Below, piece by piece: positions 24,706 to 35,944 of a stretch of 64,000 bases of DNA. A program made the translations under genes and the position numbers. Within the stretch, counting starts at the first letter, position 1, and every line of letters begins with the position of its first letter. The stretch spans positions 83,153,763 to 83,217,762 of the forward strand of contig JARDYH010000007.1 in the NCBI GenBank assembly GCA_029215795.1, written 5' to 3'. Below the pieces are notes generated by a model. The model saw nothing but the letters and a program-made list of their open reading frames with translations, did no database searches and had not been told where the DNA came from. This DNA is from Anniella stebbinsi. Lineage: Eukaryota > Chordata > Lepidosauria > Squamata > Anniellidae.

Positions 24706-27700
24706 GTGAGATAAAGGGCTTCTTTCTTGTTTTTTAACCTTAACAGAGCAAGGAAGGGAAAACGTAAGAGATCATCACTGTCTGAATCCAGGTAGCGCAT
24801 CTTAAAGGTGGATGTGCACATTTTTGTCACACAACTGGATTACTTGTGGTTTCAGATGAAGTAGGCAACGTTTCTGTGTAATCTGCATTATGGGGTGTTC
24901 GTACTGGCACAATCATGCCATTTCTTCATTTTGCAGGGCTGCTCTTTAGAGCCTCTTCGCAAAGTCTTTAGTATGTTGTTAACATCTCTCTTCAGTGCCT
25001 AAGGATGCAATTCACTAACAGTAAGTCCCATTGAACACAGTGGGTTTTACTACAGAGCAACCATGTAAAGGATTGGGCTGCAAGCTGTTTCCTCTAAAGA
25101 AACTCTGGGTTGCATATTAACGTACATCTTGCGGGTTACATGTTAATGTACATCTTGTAACTCATCAAATGTGTATCAGGCAGGGATATCCTCACATTCT
25201 GCAAAAAATAATTAACTGCTTTAGGAACCTTTGCCTCCCCCCTTTCCTCTGCAATAAGTGAGCGCTGGAGAGATATTGCTTGGAACCTCTCTTCTCTGCA
25301 GTTTGTTTGGGGAAGCAGAGGAGGCGCTGCACCCTCCCTTCATTCCCGAAACAGCCATGGTGGAGTGGGGACAGGAAGGGGAAACAGCCTCCCAACACAG
25401 GATGCCAAAAGTTACGCTATCGGAGCCAATTTTCCCCCTTCCTCGTATGATCTCTTCAGAGGCAAAGGTGATCAACTTTCCTTTGCTTTCCAAAAGACTG
25501 TTGGCTGAGTTGGCTGAGCGGAAAGCGTGCCATGCTTGCTTCTCCCGTGCCTGCGGTCCTGGAGCTTGTACCTGTGTTGCTGCTTTGTGGTATTGGGGAT
25601 CTTCTCCAGTGGCATGAGGGACATTTGCATTCACAACTGTCAACCAGCTGTGCTTGCGCATGCAGCCTGACTCTTTGCTGTTTTTCTACAAGGGTAGGCC
25701 CCTAGGATGCCAGCACAATTCTTTCCTGAGCCATGCTTTGAACAGCAGAGTATCAATTCCTATAATAGATAAATATATACCCCACTTTTGAAATATGGGA
25801 AGTGATACTCTGGGCCGTGTGGTGCAACACAGGTGTTGCTGCTGCTTCCTCAGAGCTGGATCCTGTACCGCTTTGGTACCTTTTGAATAATAAGATTGTG
25901 TTAGCAGGTTTTGCACGAGAGTGGCTAGGCTGCAAAGAATAACTTTCCAAGTGATCCAGTAAGGTTTCCACAGGTAGAGTAGCCTGGGATCCAGCTCCAG
26001 GAAAGTGGCTTTGGTAATGCATAAATCAACCCACCAAAAGCATCTCCTGCCTGCCCAAATGTGTAGCCTGCACCTTTCCGAACTGACTACTCTCTTAGTG
26101 TCACCAGGCTTAATTGCGGTGGTGTAGTGGTGCTCTGGAAATGTTGATCCGTCATGTGACCATGCATAGGTTTGCGGTGCCGATTTTTTTTAAAAGCATC
26201 CAGAGCGGCTCTGGAGCACTAAAAGAGTAAAAAAAAGGCTTCGAAATGCCTGCTCCAAACACGTTTTTTTATTTTTAAATTGGTGGGGGGCACAGTGGGC
26301 ACATTGCCCACCCTTGCCTTAGATCAAAGTAGGCTCGAATATAGGGAGCATATAACATACAGTGGCTTTCACTCTGTGACTTTCTATTCCAGTTGCACCA
26401 GTACTGTGTGAGGTTGATACAACTTCGCCCCCTTAAAGAGTTTACACAGATGTGGGAGTTCTAGCCCATTGCTAGAACTCCCTCATCTGGCGCAGTGATT
26501 TTAACTGTAATTCAAGGAACTCTAGAAACTACTGATTGCCAGTTCTCTCTCCACAGTCTTTTGGCAAGCAAAGGAAAGCTTGATCCCCTTTGCGTCTGAA
26601 GAGTACAGGAACATAAACATAAATGGAGGACAAGAGTCCTTGTCTGCCATTACTGATCCTCCCCTACATTCACAGTTACAAGGGGATGTAGTGGGTGTTT
26701 TGAGGGACCTTGGCACCTTCTCAGTTGGTACAGGGCAATGGTGAGGCTCCACAGGGCTGGCCAGCACTGCCCATGAATAGAGGATGTACCCCTACAATGC
26801 ACAACAGAATCACACCAGTACGGGTGTGTTGTGGCAGATGGACAGAGGCAGATCCATCAGTTGTTCCTTGAAGGTGAGAAGTAACACTACTGTTCTGCTC
26901 TGAGGCCAGATCTATACCAAGCAGGATATAACACCTTGAAAGCAGTTTGGGTGTCCATACTGTTATAAACCGTCATAAAGCAGTAGTGTAGATCCTGCCT
27001 GAGTTTCAGTTAAAGCTTCTGGGAATTGAGACAGGATGTTTGGTACAATAGTGGCTCCTCTCCTTTTACGGCCCCCTTGAAGTCCAGAACAGGGGACAGC
27101 ACTTGGGGCTGTAGCTCACTGTGACAGAGCACCTGCTTTGCATGCAGAAGGTCCCAGGTTCAGTCCCCGGCTTCTCCAGGTAGGGCAAGGGAAGAATCCT
27201 GCCTGAAACCCTGGAGAGCTGCTGCCAGTCAGTGTTGACAATACCGGGCTCGATGGATCAATGGTCTGATTCAGTATATGGCAGCTTCCTATGTTCCTAA
27301 TCTCTGTGTCTTTGTACAACACCCCTGCAGATTGTTGTGGTAACCACAGTGAAGGTGTGCCGTGCAAAGTGCAAATATTTCCCTGTAGCAGAAACATAGC
27401 TCTAAATGGAGGACTGACTAGCCAACTAGTTAACTGCTTGGTTAGGAAACCCAGCACCTCAGCTGTTGAAGTCTCTTCTAATTTTATGAAGAAAATCTCC
27501 CGAGTTCCACACTCTGGTACAGTGGGGAAGCTTTTAGAGTAGCTACTGTGTCTTGTGTTGCTCTCTATTCTCTGACTTAATACGATATGCTCTAGCAATG
27601 AGGAAACTCCAGTGTGTGTGGCTGGGAGCATCTTTACTCCAGTCAATGCAATAAAATAGGACAAAGCTGCAACCTTTTTGGAATCTGTTCTAAGAGGGTT

Positions 27701-27726
27701 TTTTTCTATAATTATTTATTTTATAG
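24706..27726 (+). other. WASF2 intron 5
   Basis: A 3.0-kb intron. It contains a dispersed squamate repeat (about 25010-25085) and a tRNA-Ala-like SINE (27105-27299). The overlapping open frames at 25221-25661 on both strands have no recognisable domain and no splice support. Confidence 0.85.
27105..27299 (+). mobile_element. tRNA-Ala-like SINE, full length
   Basis: The head ggggctgtagctcact, then ctgctttgcatgcagaaggt and ggttcagtccccggcttctc has recognisable A and B boxes of a tRNA-Ala-like promoter. The body runs through agagctgctgccagtcagtg to atggtctgattcagtatatg and ends cagcttcctatgttcc. It is the reference for the interrupted copy at 16884. Confidence 0.85.
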
Positions 27727-27857
27727 AAAGAAAAGAAAGATAATCCAAACAGAGGAAACGTGAATCCTCGGAAAATCAAAACCCGGAAGGACGAATGGGA
27801 GAAAATGAAAATGGGACAAGAGTTTTTTGAGTTAAGGGAAAAACATGGACCAGGAGG
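27727..27857 (+). CDS. WASF2: WASF2 exon 6 (residues 180-222, basic region)
   Basis: The acceptor tatttattttatag ends at 27726. The exon encodes [20 protein letters not shown] and then the [10 protein letters not shown] stretch. This is the Lys/Arg-rich basic region that binds acidic phosphoinositides such as PIP3 and helps recruit WAVE2 to the membrane (known for the family). The last residues ([10 protein letters not shown]) differ from mammals and lead into the variable linker. The donor is GTAAGA at 27858. Confidence 0.96.
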
Positions 27858-30106
27858 GTAAGAAAAACTAGAATGTTGAAGCATGGCGGGTCCGAACATG
27901 GTCCACGCTGCTCCGCAGTTCCTCTGCTTTCATCTTGCAGACTTGGCCCAATCAAGAGTTTTTAGGTTCTCCCAGTCATGCATTTGACGATGTTCACGTT
28001 TTATGACTAAATCCCAGTCTTGCTGTGCCTCTGTGGCTCAAGGTGGGTGGCACATGATAATTCATATTGGGCATGGACTAAACTAAAGGGTTTGAAGTGG
28101 ACTGGGATTGTATAATAAACTTTGATCGATTGATTAAAGAAAAGGGTTTTCACCATAGAGCTCAACATTTGATTCATCCTTGGAGTAGCTTCAGTTGAAA
28201 CACAATGGCCAGGTCCCAAAGAACCACGCAACAAGTTATGCATGTCCGAGGGAGCTTTATGTTTCAACTTCTTGAACAGCATCCCCTAGGTCACATGGCA
28301 GCCCACCTGGAAACCTGAGTGGCTCTCAGACTATTTGTGATGGAGGTGGTCTGTTCAAAGCAATTGAGAATTACACTGAGCGTGCTCCAGTTTAGCCATG
28401 ACTGAAGTAGCTCTTGGCATCCTAGCCCATTTCCTCCTGTTTTCTGGTTCTGTGTCTCTACAAGGACTTTGGAGCTGATAACCAATTGGCAGCCTGTTGA
28501 TTTGTTAGCTTTCTGGAGAATTCTTGTTGCATTCTGCTCCCACCAAACACTCCTTACTCCTAAATACAACATGTTCATAACCTGCAAAATTCTGAAACCG
28601 AAGAAAACATAAGAGAGGAGGGAAGTGAGCAGAAGGATGTTTATAAATACGTGTTACACATAACAGCAGTAGGCACTTCTGACTGCATGCTATGCAACCT
28701 GACCGTCAGTCTGGAGCCAGCTGCCTCTGGACTTGCACACTAGTGCTTAGAGCAACTGCAGGTTGTTATAGGGACTAATGCTGGCTCTAAGGTTGCTCTT
28801 GCTACGCCTTTCTGAAATCGGAATCTGAGCATGCTCTGCAAACCATTTCTCACTTGGAACGTGTTGGCTATTTATTAGAAGGGAGTTCTGCCTGCAAAAT
28901 CCAACTTGAGGATACTTCCATCACCCAAATACAGCCAGAAACCGCATGTTCCTATTTGGGCACAGCACTTGGCTGGCACTTTGGACGTGGTGTTCTGGCA
29001 CTCTGAATAATTCTCGGCTGGTTAGCTGGCAACATTATGTGCTATAGATTTTTGCCCTGAGAAATAAATACATGAGATGGTTCTGTCCTTTCTTTCTGAT
29101 TTTTCCCTTGGTACTGAAGTTAGAAGTGGCCTGGTTTGGTAGCATGTGTCCTTTTTAGTTGAATTCATGGATTGAACAGAATTGTCTGTTTCAAAGATGA
29201 ACGTGACAGCAGGCAGGCAAGGGAAGGTGGTGGCAAGCAGATTGTTATGTTTAATGGCCACTTCCCCCACTTTTTAAAAAACATCTTTTGGCCTTCTGTC
29301 TAGGACACACACAGCGAAACTTCCTCCCCTTTTAAATTGTCCAAATTCTACTCCTCTGAAAAATATCCATATAACCTCTTTAGTGGGCATTTTGTTTGTG
29401 GGTTTAACTTTTTGGTGCTCATTTTAGCTGTCAGTGAATTGCTCAACCACAGTCTGGAGAATACCATTCCTGCCTATTGTGAACATTTGTGCTTGAAAGA
29501 ACCACGTGCCTCCAGGTCACACACTGCATGTGTGCTCCCAACTCCTTTCCTCCTCTCTTAAAAACTTGGAAAACAATAAAGAGGTCTGCCATGTAATCCA
29601 CAAAACTTTATTCAGGCAATAAACATCTCCTCCCACCTGAAGGGAATCTATAGTTCTAGGGACTTTTCTCTAGGCAAGATTATGCAAACTAAGCAAGACA
29701 ATTGTCCTTTCAAGAAAATGGAAAGTCCTTTTCCAGTATGCTAGAACGTCAGGGAGGCTGGTTCTGAAGAAGCCTTTAGCGAGAAGCTAGACAGGCCGAC
29801 CTCCTCTCCCCTTCCTTTCGCTCCGCCCTCTTTAGTCTCTGGCGGATTCTCGGATCAGCTAAGCTTTCAGTGCCCTCCCACTCGGAAGAACACTGATTCC
29901 CAGCTTGTGGGTTGTTTTCACCTTCAGAGATAAGGACTGGCAAAAGTTCATTCCCAGCTGGTGAAGAGCCTGTGAGAGACACCTCTCCCACTCCCTGCAC
30001 AGGCTGGTATGTTGCTGGCGCCATCTCTTATGCCTCAGAATCTGACTCTGATTGATTGCCTGAAAATCCTTCTCCCAGGCCAAGGGGAAGTAGCTTAGTC
30101 ACAGCA

Positions 30107-30190
30107 GGCAGTATTGGAATAAAGTTGCCTTCCCCAACCTGATGCTGTCCAGATGGAGTGGGCTGCAACTCCTGTCCTGCGCCAGCCAGC
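30107..30190. mobile_element. Half of a palindromic MITE (aacctg...ctccag type)
   Basis: The text ccttccccaacctgatgctg, ccagatgg and gggctgcaactcctg corresponds to one arm of the elements at 40021 and 43121. The second arm is absent or too diverged. Confidence 0.5.
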
Positions 30191-30903
30191 ATGGCGAAGA
30201 GTCATGGAATAAAGGAGCAACTGACCAACGCTGGGCCCGGCGTTCTACCAGGCCATGATCTCTGAGGTTACTGGAAGAGAGCTTCCCAAACAATCTCATT
30301 TTTCAGAGGCCCTCAATGTGTGCCCACTTGCATTTATTTTCCACACTTGCTTGCTCTAGCAGCAAACTGGAAATGCCAATTAAGTACCTTGGTAATTGTT
30401 TTGGCAAACAGGTGACAATTGAGTCATTCTGCATATCATTTTCCCGTCCATCATTTGCAACCAGCACCTGTCAGTTTAAGCATATAGCAAATTTGTAAAC
30501 GCTAAATGAGCATTAAGCTGAATCGTATTTGTGCTGGTACAGACATAATTTTGGCCACATTCAGGAGCCTCTTCTCTAATGAGTTTGTGTGACTTGCCTG
30601 AATTGGCCTGATTTGGAGTGAGCTCGCATGTCTGGTTTTTCTCCCGCGTAAGGTTTCTTTTTCATGTTCATGTTTGCCCCTTTCACAAGATGCTGCTTCA
30701 TGTGAAAGGAGAGGGAAAAAAACTTCAGCAAGAGAATACTGTTTGTAATTCCACCACTGTTCATTCTTAAAATACTTGCTAAAGTTAACATTTCATTATT
30801 TCTAGCTATATCCATATCTGGTTAGGTCACTTTCAATATGCAGTCAGGGACCATGGAGCTCCAAGGAATTTAGCAACCCTTTGTCACACTGCTGCTTTTC
30901 TTT

Positions 30904-31100
30904 GCGCCTGTTCAGACAACACACTAAGCCATGGTTAGGGCCATTAACCCTTTTGCGGCAAGTGGTTAGTGAGCATGGTTAAACCATGGTTATGTAACCA
31001 CCATGGGTAGGAAAAATGCAGTTCACACGACATGCTAAGCCATCATGGTTAGTTCAAAATGCTTAACCGTCATGGCTTAGCATGTTGTCTGAACAGGGCC
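30904..31100. mobile_element. MITE, GGCCTGTTCAGA-ended, with 3-bp flanking duplication
   Basis: The ends gcgcctgttcagacaacaca and (reverse) ggccctgttcagacaacatg pair. Both flanks read TTT. The interior repeats the theme ctaagccat(c/g)atggtta in both orientations. The 3-bp duplication and GG-CC-GTT ends recall PIF/Harbinger MITEs, which is inference only. Confidence 0.75.
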
Positions 31101-31254
31101 TTTGTAAGAATATATTGCTTTGAAGCTAACTACATGTCCTTCCTGGACTGTGCCATTTCAGATTGCAGGTGGACAGTCATATGTTGAGACATTTCTCGTT
31201 CCCCCCCCCAAAAGAAAGAAAAATGCCTGCACATAGTTTTAGTTCCTTGATGTG

Positions 31255-31520
31255 CTAGTTTATTTGATTTAAACAATTTTATTTGATTTGTTTATTTGAT
31301 TTCTGTAAAAAAAGGCACTCAAAGTACCAAACAATTTAAAATCAATTAAAACAATAAAACACATTAAAATACATTAAAAACATACCAATTGCAGAACAAA
31401 ACCAGCTACCAACAGACCCACTTAACAGGCCAAAGGCCTTCTTGAATAAAGTGGTCTTTATCTGATGTCCAAAGGATAGCAGAGAGGGAGCAAACCTAGC
31501 CTTCCTTGGGAGGGTAACTC
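31255..31520 (-). mobile_element. L2-like LINE 3' part, antisense
   Basis: The A/T-rich TTTATTTGATTT tail region is followed on the plus strand by text typical of antisense L2 3' parts (ccaaaggccttcttgaataa, ggagggtaactc). It is strongly diverged. Confidence 0.4.
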
Positions 31521-31921
31521 ATCATAATCAGAAAAGGAATGAAGCAGTCTAACCTTTCCACAAAAGCCTACACAATAATGTTTTTAGTATATCATGTAAA
31601 TAGCCTAAGCAAAAAAGAACCAAACCTCCACATCTTGGGGAAGGGGGAACAGACACTGGCTGCGGATGTTCAGTGCTCTATAAGAACACGGAGTAAGAAC
31701 AGTTCCTGTCAAAAGACTTGCAGTCCCAAATTACCAGATAAGCTGTTGCAGAGTATCACTACTAGGGTGGTGCTGTTCTTGATGGCAACTATTTGTCCTT
31801 TTTTTCCTGACTTTAATATGCTGAAAGCATTCTTCACTCGGAGATTCTGTGGAGCTTTGGCCGGGGAAGATTTTGGCTGGAACGGTGCGTGTCATGCGGT
31901 TTGCCTTTCTGTTGTTTCTAG

Positions 31922-32077
31922 GTATCCATCTAACATGGTGTATCAGAACGGCAGCATTGGTTCCAATGAGAGTGTCGATGCCAGCTACTACCCTCCTCCT
32001 CCACAGCCAGATTCAATTTCATCTTCCTCCCCTTCATTTACAGATGATAATCTTCCACCACCACCAATGGAGTTTAG
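31922..32077 (+). CDS. WASF2: WASF2 exon 7 (residues 223-274, linker)
   Basis: The acceptor ttctgttgtttctag ends at 31921. The exon encodes [20 protein letters not shown], then a Ser/Pro-rich segment ending NLPPPPMEF. It corresponds to the linker between the basic and proline-rich regions of WAVE2, where the motif VYQNGSIG is diagnostic for the family. The donor is GTGAGC at 32078. The open frame that extends upstream to 31539 is intronic and unsupported. Confidence 0.95.
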
Positions 32078-32389
32078 GTGAGCGCTGCTGAAGCCACAGG
32101 AGGTGGAGCATTCAAAATATGTGGTCCGCCTTTTTAATTGGGAAATAAGATCCTTGTTCTCTTTTGTTGATACGGGGGGGTGGGGCATTGGGGTAAATTG
32201 TTTGGGGCTTCCATAGACTGATGGGCCTTCACATTGCACATGTCGCTATCAGAGAACAGTGCCTGATAGAAAAGCATCCATTCATCTGGACTAATTACAC
32301 ATATCGGATAGGTGCAAGCCCTGTCTAGTAGTCCTGTCGCGGTGCGCCAAAAAAGACAACTATCTTTAGCACGAGAGGCTTTCACCAGT

Positions 32390-34225
32390 GATTGCCAGGC
32401 ACTTGTTCCATCCTGCCATTTTTCTTCCGACTTACTATGTACTCCCTAAACCAAGAAACAGAATTGGTATTTCTGTATTTCTGATAAGTTCTAATCATAT
32501 GGCTTTTGCCGTTCTACAGTCATTGTCGTACCAACTTGTATTCGGGGTTTTATTTCTCGGCCCCAGATTAGCTTCTATTTTTAAATCAGATCCTGAAATA
32601 CCTGTATGGCTTCAGTGGGTGATATTTCAGAAAGGATTGCAGCATGTAAAATACTGAAATCTTTTGATTGCAAAAGTTGGGACAGAGATAGATCTGTTTT
32701 GGGAGTCCACTTTATTTTGTTATTACCAGTCACTCCTAAATCTCTGTTAGTAATATATTGGGATTGTAAACGTGTATTATTCTCTGTTATATTTGCCAGT
32801 GTCATAGTTAATGATAGATGATCGCTTTCTGTGTAGGTGCCAACCTCAAAGTGGGCAAGGAACCTGGAAATTGGTCTTGAAATCAGTATATAATGCATTA
32901 CGCTGCCACAGTGATTTGAGAAATGGGTATACTCCCCTCTCTGATCCCCTTTGGCTGTGCCATTTAATAACTGCAAATCTCTCTGTCTTATGAATTGGAC
33001 CAATTTAAATCCCGCGTAATTAAACTAGTTGTCTTTAGAAACACGAAAAGTATCCTGACCCCCAAATATGTCTGAATCTGGTACACGACAGAAAGAGGCA
33101 TATAATTTTAGATCATTCGTTCCAATTTGTGCATTAAAATCCTCTGCAATTACCAATACTGCAGCAGGATACAAAGATTCTAGATACACTACATACTTAT
33201 CAAAGCTCCTCCAAGTATTATCTACAGCCAGTTTAGTTGAACAGGGAGAAAAGTAAATATTAACTATTATTAGATGTATTTCTGCACACTTGATTAACAC
33301 AGCCTAATGGCTTACAAGGGGTCATAAAAATTATATCCTAATGCTTGTGGAAACAAAATACGCTAGTCCGCCCTTGGCCCTATACCCCCTTTATCAGAAT
33401 GCATAGTGCCCAAACAATGGCACTTATATCCATTCAACTGTATACATTCCTCTTGCCATGTCTTTTGCAATAAAATAATATCAAATTGGCCCCAAAAGTT
33501 CAAGCATTGATCATTGTTTTGCTTAGAGTTCCATCCAGCGGTGTTCCAAGATAGTCATTTTCGTCTTGTGTTTCTTAAGATGTTACAGCTAGTACTTCCA
33601 CGCTGTTTAGTGTGTCTATGTCTAAAAAAACACATCCATTTTCCTTTGTTGGTGGAACTTGTGTTGGGCTGCCTGTCACCATGGATGTTGTCAGGGAATT
33701 GCCTAGCTCTGATGTATTAAGGGCTTGGTAGTTTAGCGAAATGCTTATGGTTACATTACCCGAGTTGTTTTTGTATGTGTTTGATAGCCCAAATTCTAGA
33801 GGAGATTGAATTTGCAGATCTGCACCTACAAATTGGAACTTGCCAAATTGGAACAAAGCCATTCTTTGACTATGCAATCAGGTTCAATCACTTTGGCATG
33901 GGATTGATTCTGATCTGTTGCAGCATCATTAGGATGGCTCAGCTGTGCGATGCAGTCCAAGCTAGCCTGTAACTTAGTTAATCGATGTTTTTCCCCTTGA
34001 TTGTCACTTTTGGGTGAGTTAGCAAGTGAGAGTGGCAGATTATTTTCAACAGCTTCTAACCAGTCTGTCATCTGGGTGTTTCCACTGTTGCTGTCTAGGA
34101 CATTTTCATTAATTAATTGGGCAGCTGACTCTAAAGTCTTATGATCATTTGGGGAATTTTCAGCAGGTATTTGGGTTAAGCTGGACAAATTTGGGGGGGG
34201 GGGACGGTTTTTTTCCGATTTTTCC
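32390..34225 (-). pseudogene. LINE 5' portion with AP-type endonuclease domain, antisense
   Basis: In minus-strand order there is an ORF1-like N-terminal text (about 34227-33826), then WNTAGWNSKQNNDQ and LLQKTW (near 33400-33520). Next come LVIAEDFNAQIGTND (33025-33300), LLNGTAKGDQRGEYTHFSN and ESDHLSL (32581-33003). These are the landmarks of an exonuclease/endonuclease/phosphatase-fold LINE endonuclease. The usual catalytic Glu (QETW) reads Lys here, and there are several frame breaks and stops. The piece has no reverse transcriptase. The clade is uncertain; a Vingi- or RTE-like origin is possible. Confidence 0.75.
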
Positions 34226-34355
34226 AAAACGTTTCATTTTTTCTCAGTTTTTTTAGGGGGAAAAACAAAAATTTTCAGAAGAAAAGGGGGGGAACCGTTC
34301 TCCCCCCCCCCCCCCCAATTTTGCCATTTTTTTCCGGGCCTTCACATCTCTAAGT
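34185..34355. mobile_element. Poly-G/poly-C-rich foldback, probable hAT-like MITE fragment
   Basis: A G11 run at about 34193 and a C-run at about 34303 are separated by gttttttt-ccg-type text that can pair. The right edge reads ccttcacatctcta, similar to the tgcacatcccta ends of the hAT-like elements at 45823 and 47639. Confidence 0.4.
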
Positions 34356-34573
34356 GTAACTCCTAAATTCTTGGACCTCTTAGAGGCAAGAGTGATATTT
34401 TTAAAAAAATCAAGACTGGTTAAGTTGGGTCTTGGCTGACATCAGGAAAATCTGAAAAATAGAGCTTTCCTTTGCACCACTGTAGACATCCTTGGTGGAG
34501 CTCCATTTGTGGTGGTTGCAAGACTAACAGAACTTCTGTCTCCCTTTCTCCTTCCCATCCTTCACTCCAACAG

Positions 34574-35079
34574 CTATCCAGCACACAACCAAAGCAATTC
34601 TGGAGGGCTGAGAAAACCCAGCCTGGTCAGCCCAAGCCACCCTCCACCGGCTCCACCCATTGGCTCACCACAGGGGGCCAGGCCAGGCTTTGCACCTCCT
34701 CCTGCACCACCGCCACCGCCGCCGATGATGGGTGTTCCTCCACCACCTCCACTTGCAGGCTTTCCAGCCACAGGCGTCCAGCCTCTGCCGTCCCCACCCT
34801 CCTTCCCACCTCACCCCGATTTTGCTGCCCCTCCACCACCACCCCCTCCAGTAGCAGAGTATGCTATTGTACCTCCCCCTCTGTCACCTCAGCCAGCAGG
34901 TGGTGCACCACCCCCTCCTCCGCCCCCTCCCCCTCCCGGTCCTCCTCCTTCGACTTTTGGTGGCCTGGATGGTCCAGAGGCTCCTCTCCCACAACCAGAT
35001 GCTGTATCCTCCAAGGCCAAGTCCTCATTGCCTGCTGTTAGCGAAGCTAGAAGTGACTTGCTTTCTGCTATTCGCCAAG
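34574..35079 (+). CDS. WASF2: WASF2 exon 8 (residues 275-443, proline-rich region and start of WH2)
   Basis: The acceptor cttcactccaacag ends at 34573 and the exon is 506 nt. It encodes a proline-rich region with several runs of five to eleven prolines. Such runs bind profilin and SH3 proteins such as IRSp53 and Abl (family knowledge). The exon then enters the WH2 motif with [13 protein letters not shown]. The flanking text [16 protein letters not shown] is very close to human WAVE2. The donor is GTAAGT at 35080. The long open frames in the other phases here are compositional shadows of the CCN repeats. Confidence 0.95.
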
Positions 35080-35786
35080 GTAAGTCTCTTCTCATTTTGC
35101 CTAGCCAAGACTTACCCTCTGAAACTGCACATTTTCTCTCTGTCGGGTGTGGGGGGCAGGTGTTATAAGTTTGTGGCTACTAGACCTCTGGCCCTTAGCA
35201 AGCATGTATTGGAAATGCCTTTGGCAAAGCTTCCTCCTCTAATTCTTTGAGGATCTCCCTTTTGAACCTTTTCCAGTTTGACCTGTGGATATCTTTGTAC
35301 ACCGCACATCCAAACTAAGTAGCATTTCAAAGGCCGGTCTAACACCCATGCTTTGAGTGCTCTTCGGTTATTGCTCATTTGGGTTCTTCAGTGCCAGTAG
35401 TAGGATTAGCCTAACTTGATCATTCATTTCATTTCTAAACCTAAAGAGGTTTAAATCAAGGTAACACCAAAGTAAAAGCTAAAGTAAAAAACAAAACAAA
35501 ACCTAGCAACAGTGCAAGATTGAAAAAGCATGTTCACAGTTTAAAATAAATAAATAAGCTAAATCATACCTCTATGAAACTTGAAAGCTAGCTTTGGGAT
35601 TATTTTCAGTTAATAAAATATCTAAAAGAAGTATTCCACTATTGCTTGGGGGGGTTTTCAAGCTGGGTCAGTGTGCTTACAGAAATTGAGCAGCCCTTCC
35701 CCTGGGCCCTCAGCAAGACATCACTAAACATCACTACTCCCTGGAAGGGTCTTCAGTAACCTCTTCCTTCCTTCCTTCCTTACCAG
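35080..35786 (+). other. WASF2 intron 8
   Basis: A 0.7-kb intron with donor GTAAGT and a (TTCC)n pyrimidine tract directly before the acceptor. No gene or clear repeat is seen beyond that tract. Confidence 0.85.
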
Positions 35787-35944
35787 GATTCCAGCTCCGT
35801 AAAGTAGAGGAGCAACGTGAACAAGAGAAGCGAGACGTTGTGGGCAATGACGTGGCCACCATCCTTTCGCGCCGCATTGCGGTGGAATACAGCGATTCCG
35901 AGGATGATTCTTCAGAATTCGATGAGGACGACTGGTCCGATTAA
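35787..35944 (+). CDS. WASF2: WASF2 exon 9 (residues 444-495, WCA module and stop)
   Basis: The acceptor follows a (ttcc)n pyrimidine tract, ttccttcctt accag, ending at 35786. The exon encodes [20 protein letters not shown], then [17 protein letters not shown] and the acidic tail ending EFDEDDWSD. The WH2 motif delivers actin, while the central helix and acidic tail with the penultimate-region Trp (W493) bind Arp2/3. Acidic serines in the tail fit the CK2 sites known in WAVE2. The stop TAA is at 35942-35944. The conservation is essentially complete, as expected for the catalytic output module. Confidence 0.97.

Larger units (their letters stand above)
27858..31921 (+). other. WASF2 intron 6
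   Basis: A 4.1-kb intron holding half of a palindromic MITE (about 30107-30190), a MITE with GGCCTGTTCAGA-type ends (30904-31100), and an antisense L2-like LINE piece (31255-31520). The remainder shows nothing recognisable. Confidence 0.85.
32078..34573 (+). other. WASF2 intron 7
   Basis: A 2.5-kb intron, most of it an antisense LINE 5' portion with an apurinic-like endonuclease domain (32390-34225). Next to it is a poly-G/poly-C-rich foldback sequence (about 34185-34355). Confidence 0.85.

Noticed and set aside
25221..25661. Open frames of 119 (plus) and 146 (minus) codons in intron 5
   Set aside because: Overlapping on opposite strands, no known domain, no splice borders or promoter; likely chance.
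26453..26485. Small hairpin ggagttctagc-ccatt-gctagaactcc
   Set aside because: Only 11-bp arms in non-conserved intron sequence; too short to support a function.
31539..32081. 180-codon frame covering WASF2 exon 7
   Set aside because: Only 31922-32077 has family similarity; the upstream part is intronic before a strong acceptor.
34472..35250. Other open frames across WASF2 exon 8 (189, 129, 71 codons)
   Set aside because: Frame shadows of the (CCN)n proline repeats; only the frame ending in SAIRQ joins the neighbouring exons.
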